In this document: positions 54,521-62,481 of the stretch, one piece after another
Numbering within the stretch: position 1 is the first letter of the stretch
Layout: every line of letters begins with the position of its first letter
Assembly (NCBI RefSeq): GCF_036924595.1
Contig: NZ_JAZHRV010000001.1
Coordinates: forward strand, 806,001-870,000
From: Bradyrhizobium algeriense
GTDB lineage: Bacteria > Pseudomonadota > Alphaproteobacteria > Rhizobiales > Xanthobacteraceae
Reading direction: 5' to 3'
Length of the DNA stretch: 64,000 nt
Notes under the pieces: model-generated
What the model was told of the DNA's origin: nothing
Databases searched by the model: none
What the model saw: only the letters and a program-made list of their open reading frames with translations
Position numbers and translations under genes: made by a program

Positions 54521-55957
54521 GTGGCATATTCCAATACTCAACTGTTCATCAACGGCAAATGGCGGCCGAGCCAGTCGGGCAGGACCATCGCCGTGCTCAA
54601 TCCGGCGACCGAGGAAACCATCGGCACGGTCGCGCATGCCGACCGCGCCGATCTCGACGAGGCGCTGGAAGCGGCCGCCAGGGGTTTCAAGGTCTGGCGG
54701 GCGGTGGCGCCATTCGAGCGCTGCAGGATCATGCGCAAGGCGGCCGCAATCATGCGCGAGCGCAATGACGAGATCGCGCCGCTGATGACCATGGAGCAGG
54801 GCAAGACGCTGGCGGAAGCGAAGATGGAAGCCATGGCCGCCGCCGACGTTATCGAGTGGTTCGCCGAGGAAGCCAAGCGCGCCTATGGCCGTGTGATCCC
54901 GGCCCGCGGCCCCGGTATCTACCAGATCGCGGTCAAGGAGCCGGTCGGCCCGGTCGCGGCCTTTACGCCGTGGAATTTCCCGATCAACCAGGTGGTGCGC
55001 AAGCTCTCCGCGGCTCTCGCTGCCGGTTGCTCCATCATTGTCAAGGCGCCTGAGGAAACGCCGGCGTCGCCTGCGCAACTGATCAAGGCGTTCGCTGACG
55101 CAGGCGTGCCCGATGGTGTCGTCAACCTGGTCTACGGCGTGCCGTCGGAGATTTCGGAATATCTCATTCCGCATCCAGTGATCCGCAAGATCTCCTTCAC
55201 CGGCTCGACCGTCGTGGGCAAGCAACTCTCCGCACTGGCGGGCCTGCACATGAAGCGCGCCACCATGGAGCTGGGCGGCCATGCGCCGGCCATCGTGTTC
55301 AAGGACGCGGACGTCACGTCGGCGGCGAAGATTCTGGCGGCGGCGAAGTATCGCAACGCCGGCCAGGTCTGCATCTCGCCGACCCGCATGCTGGTGCAGG
55401 ACGACGTATTCCGCGAGTTCGTCGACAAGTTCGTCGAAGGCGCCAAGTCGATGAAGGTCGGCAATGGCCTCGATCCGGATTCGAAGATGGGCTCGCTCGC
55501 CAATCCGCGCCGCGTCACCGCCATCGAAGGCATGGTGCAGGATGCCGTGGGCAAAGGAGCAAAACTCGAGACCGGCGGCCACCGCGTCGGCAACAAGGGC
55601 TACTTCTACGAGCCGACCGTGGTCAGCGACGTGCCGAAGGATGCGCGCGCGATGAACGAGGAGCCGTTCGGGCCGCTGGCGCTGATCTCCCGCTTCTCGA
55701 CCTTCGACGAGGTGGCCGAGGAAGCCAACCGCTTGCCGTTCGGTCTGGCGTCCTACGCCTTCACCAGTTCGACCAAGACGGCGACCGCGATCGGCGCCGC
55801 CATCGAAGCCGGCATGGTCTCGATCAACAGCTTTGGGCTCGCGCTGCCCGAAGTGCCGTTCGGCGGCGTCAAGGATTCCGGCTACGGCTCGGAGGGCGGC
55901 ACCGAGGCGATGGACGGGTATTTCAACACCAAGTTCATCACCCAGACCGGGGTGTGA
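54521..55957 (+). CDS. gabD: NAD(P)-dependent succinate-semialdehyde dehydrogenase
   Basis: 478 residues from a GTG at 54521 with GAGGGAG upstream. Cofactor-binding [20 protein letters not shown] at about 148-167, [11 protein letters not shown], the catalytic glutamate in [12 protein letters not shown] and the cysteine in [12 protein letters not shown]. Closest by pattern to SSADH of the GabD branch, which oxidises succinate semialdehyde to succinate in GABA breakdown; related aldehyde substrates cannot be excluded. Stands alone, ended by a strong hairpin. Confidence 0.85.
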   Translation: MAYSNTQLFINGKWRPSQSGRTIAVLNPATEETIGTVAHADRADLDEALEAAARGFKVWRAVAPFERCRIMRKAAAIMRERNDEIAPLMTMEQGKTLAEAKMEAMAAADVIEWFAEEAKRAYGRVIPARGPGIYQIAVKEPVGPVAAFTPWNFPINQVVRKLSAALAAGCSIIVKAPEETPASPAQLIKAFADAGVPDGVVNLVYGVPSEISEYLIPHPVIRKISFTGSTVVGKQLSALAGLHMKRATMELGGHAPAIVFKDADVTSAAKILAAAKYRNAGQVCISPTRMLVQDDVFREFVDKFVEGAKSMKVGNGLDPDSKMGSLANPRRVTAIEGMVQDAVGKGAKLETGGHRVGNKGYFYEPTVVSDVPKDARAMNEEPFGPLALISRFSTFDEVAEEANRLPFGLASYAFTSSTKTATAIGAAIEAGMVSINSFGLALPEVPFGGVKDSGYGSEGGTEAMDGYFNTKFITQTGV

Positions 55958-56003
55958 GCCGGATCGCGAAGCTAACGCGGTTGGCTTCGCTCATGCAAAC
56001 ATG

Positions 56004-56030
56004 GCCCGACGCTCCACCGGAGCGTCGGGC
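56004..56030. terminator. Strong bidirectional hairpin terminator
   Basis: gcccgacgctcc at 56004-56015 and ggagcgtcgggc at 56019-56030 form a perfect 12-base-pair stem with a three-base loop between the convergent aldehyde dehydrogenase and kinase/phosphatase genes. There is no clear U tract on either side. Confidence 0.7.
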
Positions 56031-57742
56031 TAGTGTCGTACCGACCATGCCAGAAGCAGGATGACGAGCACGATCAGGCCGGCGGACAGGCTCTTCCAGA
56101 AAACGAGGGGATCGCGGTCGTAGAGCGAGCGCCGTGATGCGACAGCCGGCTTCGCCCACATCGCGCCGTTCTCGAGCTCGTGCGAGAACTCGATGACGTC
56201 GCCGTAGCGCTGCAGCGGATCGACGTTGAGCGCCTTGCCTACCACCGCATCCAGCCAGGCCGGCAGGTCGGGGCGATAGCGGGAGAGGGAAGCGGGCTTG
56301 CCGAAGCGGGGCCGCGAGAACGGCTCGATCTCGCCGTAAGGGTAGGCGGCAGTGAACATCCGGTACACGGTGACGCCGAGCGCATAGAGATCGGAAAACT
56401 CGTCGCCGGTCCGCCCGCCGAACAGCTCCGGCGCCATGTAGCTCGCCGTGCCTGGAATGTCCTCGGCCGGGAAATCCTCCAGCAGCGGCACGCGCGCGAC
56501 GCCGAGGTCGACCAGCCGCAATCCGCCGGCCTTCAGCAGGATCACGTTGTCGGGCTTGACGTCGCGATGGATGATGCCGGCACGATGCAAGGTAGCGACC
56601 GCGCGCGCCAGCTTGGTCGCGATCCCGATGCCTTCAGACAGCGAAAGTTGCGGCGAACGATTCAGCCGCTGTTCCAGCGTCTCGCCTTCGTAAAGCGGCA
56701 TCACCGAATAGAGGCGGGTCTGGCGTTCGGCGGGCAGTTCGACGATTTCTCCGATCCACAGGCTTCGCACGCGCGCCGCGACCCACGCCTCGCGGACGAA
56801 GGCGAGGCGATAGGAGCCCTCGCTGGCCACGCGCGGATGCGGAAACTTCAGCACGAGTTCGCGGCCTTGTCGTTTGTCGATCGCCTTGAACAGCCGGCTG
56901 TAGCGGCCATCAGACAATATTTCGCCGAGCGTGAAATCGTCGATGACGTCGCCGGTTTCGGGCAAGTCCAAAATCGGAAGCGTCGCGATCGAGTGGGTGA
57001 GTTCGTCGCGGTCGGCGGGCGGCAGGTCGACGACGTCGAGCACCAGCGCGGTCATGTTGTCGCTGGAGCCGGCATCCATGGCCGCGTCGACCAGTGCGCG
57101 CGCGGATTCTTCCGGCGAGGTGCGCTCGCTCAACAATAGCTGCAGCCGGTGATCGGCCAGCACGCCATGAACGCCGTCGCTGCAGATCAGCAGCCTGTCG
57201 TGCTGGCGCAGTCCGACGGTGGCGTAGTCGAAGCGGGCGAAGTCCTCAAAGCCGATGGCGCGGTTAAGCAGATGCGCGAGATCGCCGCGGCCGGCGATGT
57301 GGTCCGTGGTCAGCCGCTCCAGGCGCCCCTCGCTCAGGCGATAGGCGCGGGTGTCGCCGATATGAATGATGTGGCACAGCCGCCGCGACAGGATGATCGA
57401 CGAGAAGGCGCAGCTCATGCCGCTGAGCAGCGGGTCGGTGCGGCCTTGCGTGTAGATCCAGCTGTTGGCGGCTTCCAGCGAACGCGAGGCCCGGCGGCGA
57501 ACACCGAGTGTTTCGGGGAGGGAGTAATAGGCGTCGATGAAGCAACGAATCGCGAGCTCGGCGGCTTCGCGCCCGCCCTTGTGTCCGCCGACGCCATCGG
57601 CGACAGCGGCGACGATGTCGCGGTTGCTCCCGCCGGACCGGCCGAGGCAGGTCGCGACGTAATCCTCATTGGCGGAGCGCTTGCCGGTCTCGCTGACGAA
57701 GCCGACGCGAACCCCGAGATTTCGTTGCGAACCGATCGTCAC
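56030..57742 (-). CDS. Bifunctional protein serine/threonine phosphatase (PP2C) and kinase with C-terminal membrane anchor
   Basis: 570 residues. N-terminal PP2C domain, about 1-240, with metal-binding motifs (RSANEDYVATCLG, AVADGVGGHKGGREAAELAI, LLICSDGVHGVLAD, DAGSSDNMTALVLDV). Then a protein kinase domain, about 255-520: IHRDVKPDNVILLKAGGLRL (catalytic loop), VDLGVARVPLLEDFPAEDIP (DLG instead of DFG), and PGTASYMAPEL. A final helix SAGLIVLVILLLAWSVRH anchors it to the membrane. The glycine loop is weak. 28 bases downstream of the nitrate transporter gene on the same strand, so it probably modulates nitrate uptake or assimilation. Confidence 0.9.
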   Translation of the reverse strand: MTIGSQRNLGVRVGFVSETGKRSANEDYVATCLGRSGGSNRDIVAAVADGVGGHKGGREAAELAIRCFIDAYYSLPETLGVRRRASRSLEAANSWIYTQGRTDPLLSGMSCAFSSIILSRRLCHIIHIGDTRAYRLSEGRLERLTTDHIAGRGDLAHLLNRAIGFEDFARFDYATVGLRQHDRLLICSDGVHGVLADHRLQLLLSERTSPEESARALVDAAMDAGSSDNMTALVLDVVDLPPADRDELTHSIATLPILDLPETGDVIDDFTLGEILSDGRYSRLFKAIDKRQGRELVLKFPHPRVASEGSYRLAFVREAWVAARVRSLWIGEIVELPAERQTRLYSVMPLYEGETLEQRLNRSPQLSLSEGIGIATKLARAVATLHRAGIIHRDVKPDNVILLKAGGLRLVDLGVARVPLLEDFPAEDIPGTASYMAPELFGGRTGDEFSDLYALGVTVYRMFTAAYPYGEIEPFSRPRFGKPASLSRYRPDLPAWLDAVVGKALNVDPLQRYGDVIEFSHELENGAMWAKPAVASRRSLYDRDPLVFWKSLSAGLIVLVILLLAWSVRH

Positions 57743-57770
57743 CCGCGGCCTGTCAAGTTAGCGCGCGTCG

Positions 57771-59030
57771 TCAGACCCGCGCTCCCGACGCGGCGCCCCA
57801 TGTGGTGCGCCAGCGCACCTTGACCATGGCAAGTCCGAGGAAACCAAGCAACGCCAGCAGGCCGAAAAACACGAAGCCCGCGCCGAAACCGCCGGTCATT
57901 CCCTTGGCGACGCCAAGTGCCTTGGCAAGGAAGAAACCGCCGATGCCGCCGGCGCAGCCGACCATGCCGGTCATCAGGCCGATCTCCTGACGGAAGCGGA
58001 GAGGAATGAGCTGAAACACGGCGCCATTGCCCATGCCGAGCGCGAGGACGCCGATCGAGAACAGCGATACCGAGATCCAGGCGATCCGCGGCATCTCGGT
58101 GAGCGCCCAGCCCCCAGGCGCCGGCGCGGCAGGCCCCTCCGGCATGAAGGCGATGACGAGATAGGCCGCCACGACGACGCCAAAAAACATCGACAATGAG
58201 CGGATGCCGCCGATGCGGTCGGCGAGCAGGCCGCCGACGGGACGGAAACCCGAACCGAAGGCGACGATCAAGGAAACCAGCAGGCCCGCCGCAACGCCTG
58301 ATACGTGATACTGCACGCTGAAATACAGCGGCAAGGCGTTGGCCAGTCCGACAAAGCCGCCGAAGGTGATGAAGTAGAAGAACATGAACCAGCGGCTGTC
58401 GGGATCGCGCAGCAACGCACCGTAAGCCTTCAGCGAAATCGGTTTCCGCTCTCCGGGCGCATCCTTGGCGGCGTAGATGTAGTAGGCGAGGATCAGCACC
58501 ATCGGAACGAGCAGTACGCCGAACACGGCCTGCCAGCCCCAATGTTCGGCGATCGACGGTGCGAACATCGTGTCGAGCACGACACCCATATTGCCGGCGC
58601 CGGCGATCCCCATCACCACGCCTTGATATTGCGGCGGATACCATCGGCTTGCCTGCGGCAGCGCCACTGCGAACGAGGCGCCGCCGATGCCGAGCGCGAG
58701 ACCGAATATCTCCACCGACAGTTTGCTCGGAAGGCCGAAGTAGCAAACCCATGCCGTCGCGGCGATGACGACGATTTGCGCGACAATTCCGGTGCGTTTG
58801 GCGCCGAACAGATCGGCGAGAAGGCCCATCGGCACCCGCAGCAGCGCGCCGGCCAGAACCGGGATGGCGACGAGCGTGAACTTCTCGTCGACGGCAAGAT
58901 TCATGTCGTGCACGATGTAGACGATCAACGGACCGAGCGCGACCCAAGCCATGAAGCTGATGTCGAAATAGAGGAAGGCGGCGAGCAGCGTGGGCCAGTG
59001 GCCAGCCTTCTTGAATTCAGCAAACTTCAT
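57771..59030 (-). CDS. MFS nitrate/nitrite transporter (NarK/NasA type)
   Basis: 419 residues from the ATG at 59030 (MKFAEFKKAGHWPTLLAAFL), with GAGG upstream. Twelve helices; FLYFDISFMAWVALGPL in helix 1 and the NNP signature segments (GIAGAGNMGVVLDTMFAPSI in helix 5, and the GMVGCAGGIGGFFLAKALGV segment late) are the nitrate-binding signature of the family. It imports nitrate (and nitrite) for the nirBD/nitrate reductase genes encoded divergently. Confidence 0.93.
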   Translation of the reverse strand: MKFAEFKKAGHWPTLLAAFLYFDISFMAWVALGPLIVYIVHDMNLAVDEKFTLVAIPVLAGALLRVPMGLLADLFGAKRTGIVAQIVVIAATAWVCYFGLPSKLSVEIFGLALGIGGASFAVALPQASRWYPPQYQGVVMGIAGAGNMGVVLDTMFAPSIAEHWGWQAVFGVLLVPMVLILAYYIYAAKDAPGERKPISLKAYGALLRDPDSRWFMFFYFITFGGFVGLANALPLYFSVQYHVSGVAAGLLVSLIVAFGSGFRPVGGLLADRIGGIRSLSMFFGVVVAAYLVIAFMPEGPAAPAPGGWALTEMPRIAWISVSLFSIGVLALGMGNGAVFQLIPLRFRQEIGLMTGMVGCAGGIGGFFLAKALGVAKGMTGGFGAGFVFFGLLALLGFLGLAMVKVRWRTTWGAASGARV

Positions 59031-59677
59031 CGAGCAGCCTCGAGCATCGGCGCGTGACACCGCGCAAGCGCGGTGATCTCGGCACAAAGGGATTTAATTT
59101 TGGGATGCGAGTCGTCTCGTCGTTGAGACTTTACTCTGGTCGCAACATCAGCAATTCGTGTGCCAGAAAAGCAAGCGCGCCACTTTGCGTGTAATTGCAG
59201 TGTCTTGCGGCGCGTGGATAACCTGCCGCGAATGCGGCCCTTGCTCCGTTTGTTGGCAAAAGCAGCCGCTCGAGCGTGCAGTGTGGTGTTTTATTATGCG
59301 GTTCCGGCTATTGACGGAAAAACGCGCCTGAAAAGCCACTTATCCGTGTCGTGCCAGTTCCGCGGGCAAATTGACGCTCGCTCATGGTTAAGCGTTCGTG
59401 TTGTGCACAATGGGTAGCCCGGGAGGATGATTTTTTGGGCATTCATGCACGCCCAGGTGCAGCCAACTGACGATTCATCGGCTGAAGCCGTGCGTTGCGC
59501 CCGGAAAAATACGGGCCTGGTGTTGGCACGTCTCTTGAATACCTGAGATATCGATCGTCATAGCCGACGATCCTTATGCCCGCCGATGGGCGCTCCCCAA
59601 TCATCAATACTTTTTGCCAATCGACGATGCAGAGCTGCGTCGCCGAGCGGGACCATCGGAAATCTGGAAGGCAGGGC
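59031..59677. promoter_or_regulatory. Divergent nitrate-assimilation promoter region
   Basis: 647 bases between transporter and nirB. It holds a perfect stem in the transporter leader (caccgcgcaagcgcggtg around 59060-59077), a palindrome TTGTGCACAA at 59401-59410, a second palindrome TGCAC-N6-GTGCA at 59446-59461 and the sigma-54-like sequence described separately. The palindromes resemble NtrC half-sites, though the second has one base less spacing than the E. coli glnA sites. Confidence 0.5.
59523..59540 (+). promoter_or_regulatory. Candidate sigma-54 promoter of nirB
   Basis: TTGGCACG-N4-TTGA at 59523-59538: the -24 GG and the -12 doublet are ten bases apart as in the consensus TGGCAC-N5-TTGC, but the -12 reads GA instead of GC. 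It lies about 140 bases before the nirB start, with NtrC-like palindromes 60-120 bases further upstream. Confidence 0.45.
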
Positions 59678-62137
59678 ATGCTCGAGAAAGTAAACAAGCA
59701 AAAGTTGGTGGTGATCGGCAACGGGATGGCCGGCATCCGCACGGTGGAAGTGCTGCTGGACCGCGCGCCCGATCTCTATGACATCACCGTCTTCGGTTCC
59801 GAACCCTACGGCAACTACAACCGGATTCTGCTGTCGCCGGTGCTTGCCGGCGAGAAGACCGTCAACGACATCATGCTCAACACGGAGCAGTGGTACGAGG
59901 ATAACGGGATCACGCTGCGCAAGGGCGAAATGATCGAGATGATCGATCGGCGTACCTGCGAAGTCGTCACCGCGGAAGGCGCGCGGGTGCCCTATGATCG
60001 CCTGCTGATCGCCACCGGCTCGAACCCGATCATGTTGCCGCTGCCGGGCAAGGACCTTCCGGGCGTCGTCGGCTTTCGCGACATTCAGGACGTCGAGCGT
60101 ATGGTTCAGGCCTCGACGAGCTACAAGAATGCCGTCGTGATCGGCGGCGGTCTGCTCGGTCTCGAAGCCGCCAACGGCCTGATGAAGCGCGGCATGAACG
60201 TCACCGTGGTGCATCTGCTCGACACGCTGATGGAGCGTCAGCTCGATCAGGTCGCGGGCGGATTGCTGCGCAAGTCGCTGGAAGAGCGCGGCATGGTGTT
60301 CAAGATGCCCGCGCAGACGGAAGCGATCCTGGGCGAGGATCGCGTGACCGGCGTGCGCTTTGCCGACGGCGAGGAGATTCCGGCAGACCTGGTCGTGATG
60401 GCAGTCGGCATCCGCCCGAATGTCGAGCTGGCGCGCAAGGCAGGCCTTTATTGCGAGCGCGGCATCGTCGTCTCCGACACCATGCAGACCTACGACGGAC
60501 GAATCTATGCGGTCGGCGAATGCGTGCAGCATCGTCGCCAGACCTACGGCCTCGTCGCTCCCCTGTTCGACCAGGCCAAGGTCTGCGCCAATCACCTCGC
60601 CATGAAGGGTTTTGCCACCTATGACGGGTCGGTCGTTTCGACCAAACTGAAGGTGACCGGGATCGACCTGTTCTCCGCCGGCGACTTCGCACCGGGTGCG
60701 GACAAGGAAGAGATCGTCATGCAGGACGCTTCCCGCGGCGTCTACAAGCGGATCATTCTGCGCGACAAGAAAATCATCGGCGCCGTGCTCTATGGCGATA
60801 CTATCGACGGCCCGTGGTACTTCCAGCATCTGCGCGACGGCACCGACGTTTCGCAAATGCGCGAGCGGCTGGTGTTCGGCGCCGCCAATCTCGGCGATGG
60901 CGGCCATAGCGGCAAGAACTCGGTCGCCGCCATGAGCGATGACGCGGAAATCTGCGGATGCAACGGCGTCTGCAAGGGCGCGATCGTCAAGGCGATCAGC
61001 GAAAAGAAACTGTTCACGATCGACGACGTGCGGGCCCACACCAAGGCCTCCTCGTCCTGCGGCTCATGTACCGGCCTGGTCGAGCAAGTGCTCGCCTTCA
61101 CGCTCGGTGGCGACTATTCGGCGGCCCCGAAGGTCAAGCCGATGTGTGCATGCACCGATCACAGCCATGACGACGCGCGGCGCGTCATCATAGAGAACGG
61201 ATTGAAGACCATTCCCGATGTCATGAGGTTCATGGACTGGAAGACGCCGAACGGGTGCCATTCCTGCCGGCCCGCCCTGAACTATTACCTGCTCGCCACC
61301 TGGCCCGGCGAGTACCGCGACGACCAGCAGTCGCGCTACATCAATGAACGCGTCCACGCCAATATCCAGAAGGATGGGACGTATTCGGTCGTGCCGCGGA
61401 TGTGGGGCGGCGTCACGACGCCGGATGAATTGCGTGCCATCGCCGACGTCGCGGACAAGTTCAAGATTCCGACAGTCAAGGTGACTGGCGGGCAGCGCAT
61501 CGACCTTCTCGGCGTGAAGAAGGAGGATTTGCCTGCCGTGTGGGCCGACCTCAATGATGCGGGGATGGTGTCGGGCCACGCCTATGCCAAGGGATTGCGC
61601 ACGGTGAAGACCTGCGTCGGTTCGGAATGGTGTCGTTTCGGCACGCAGGATTCGACCGGCCTCGGCATCAAGATCGAGAAATTCCTGTGGGGCTCGTGGA
61701 CGCCTGCCAAGGTGAAGCTTGCGGTGTCCGGTTGCCCGCGCAATTGCGCGGAAGCGACCTGCAAGGACGTCGGCGTCGTCTGCGTCGATTCCGGGTTCGA
61801 GATCCATTTCGCCGGCGCCGCCGGTCTTCACATCAAGGGGACCGAATTCCTGACCAAGGTCGCGACCGAGGAGGAGACGCTCGAAGTCATCGCCGCGCTG
61901 ACGCAGCTCTATCGCGAACAGGGCTGGTATCTGGAGCGCATGTACAAGTGGTGCGATCGGATTGGTCTCGATGCCATCCGCAAGCAGGTGGTCGACGATA
62001 TCGCCAACCGCAAGGCGCTGTTCAGCCGCTTCGCTTACTCGCAGCAATTCTCTCAGAGCGATCCGTGGGCGGCGCGCGCCAAACGCGGTGTCGATCGCAA
62101 CGAATTCACCCCGCTTGCGGAGCTGGAACTCGCATGA
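59678..62137 (+). CDS. nirB: NAD(P)H-dependent assimilatory nitrite reductase large subunit
   Basis: 819 residues from the ATG at 59678. FAD/NAD domain first (VVIGNGMAGIRTVEVLLDRA; VVIGGGLLGLEAANGLMKRG), then a BFD-like [2Fe-2S] domain at about 424-460 (CGCNGVCKGAIV, SSCGSCTG), then the sirohaem-[4Fe-4S] domain with CVGSEWC at about 645 and CPRNCAEATC at about 685. Reduces nitrite to ammonium in the cytosol with the small subunit NirD. The start of the next gene overlaps by four bases. Confidence 0.97.
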   Translation: MLEKVNKQKLVVIGNGMAGIRTVEVLLDRAPDLYDITVFGSEPYGNYNRILLSPVLAGEKTVNDIMLNTEQWYEDNGITLRKGEMIEMIDRRTCEVVTAEGARVPYDRLLIATGSNPIMLPLPGKDLPGVVGFRDIQDVERMVQASTSYKNAVVIGGGLLGLEAANGLMKRGMNVTVVHLLDTLMERQLDQVAGGLLRKSLEERGMVFKMPAQTEAILGEDRVTGVRFADGEEIPADLVVMAVGIRPNVELARKAGLYCERGIVVSDTMQTYDGRIYAVGECVQHRRQTYGLVAPLFDQAKVCANHLAMKGFATYDGSVVSTKLKVTGIDLFSAGDFAPGADKEEIVMQDASRGVYKRIILRDKKIIGAVLYGDTIDGPWYFQHLRDGTDVSQMRERLVFGAANLGDGGHSGKNSVAAMSDDAEICGCNGVCKGAIVKAISEKKLFTIDDVRAHTKASSSCGSCTGLVEQVLAFTLGGDYSAAPKVKPMCACTDHSHDDARRVIIENGLKTIPDVMRFMDWKTPNGCHSCRPALNYYLLATWPGEYRDDQQSRYINERVHANIQKDGTYSVVPRMWGGVTTPDELRAIADVADKFKIPTVKVTGGQRIDLLGVKKEDLPAVWADLNDAGMVSGHAYAKGLRTVKTCVGSEWCRFGTQDSTGLGIKIEKFLWGSWTPAKVKLAVSGCPRNCAEATCKDVGVVCVDSGFEIHFAGAAGLHIKGTEFLTKVATEEETLEVIAALTQLYREQGWYLERMYKWCDRIGLDAIRKQVVDDIANRKALFSRFAYSQQFSQSDPWAARAKRGVDRNEFTPLAELELA

Positions 62138-62469
62138 GCAACTGGATTGAAATCGGGACACTGAGCGATATTCCCGTTCTCGGCTCACGCGTCGTGCGAA
62201 CAGCGTCCGGAGACATTGCGGTGTTCCGGACCGCCGATGACGAGGTGTTCGCGCTCGACGATCGCTGTCCGCACAAGGGCGGACCGTTGTCGCAAGGCAT
62301 CGTCCACAACAAGCGCGTCACCTGTCCGCTGCACAATTTCGTCATTGAGCTCAAGAGCGGTACGGCGGTTGCTCCCGACGAGGGATGTACGCGCGCGCAT
62401 CCGACCAAGGTGGAGAACAACACTGTCTGGCTTTGCATCCAGACGGCGGCGGCCGTGCCCGCCGAGTGA
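62134..62469 (+). CDS. nirD: Nitrite reductase small subunit NirD, Rieske type
   Basis: 111 residues; ATG at 62134 overlaps the nirB stop. Rieske-like fold with both ligand pairs: CPHKGGPLSQG at about 46 and CPLHNFVIELKSG at about 67, so it should bind a [2Fe-2S] cluster; some NirD proteins lack these residues. Confidence 0.96.
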   Translation: MSNWIEIGTLSDIPVLGSRVVRTASGDIAVFRTADDEVFALDDRCPHKGGPLSQGIVHNKRVTCPLHNFVIELKSGTAVAPDEGCTRAHPTKVENNTVWLCIQTAAAVPAE

Positions 62470-62481
62470 GGGTGATTGCCC

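Noticed and set aside
59463..59520. NasT/ANTAR-type two-hairpin leader of nirB
   Set aside because: The GCCCG-loop-CGGGC stem lies upstream of the candidate promoter and its loop is eight bases rather than six; no second hexaloop hairpin with the A1/G4 pattern was found.
59558..61039. 493-residue minus-strand frame opposite nirB
   Set aside because: High-GC codon bias opens long antisense frames; composition is His/Asp/Arg-skewed and nirB on the other strand is unmistakable.
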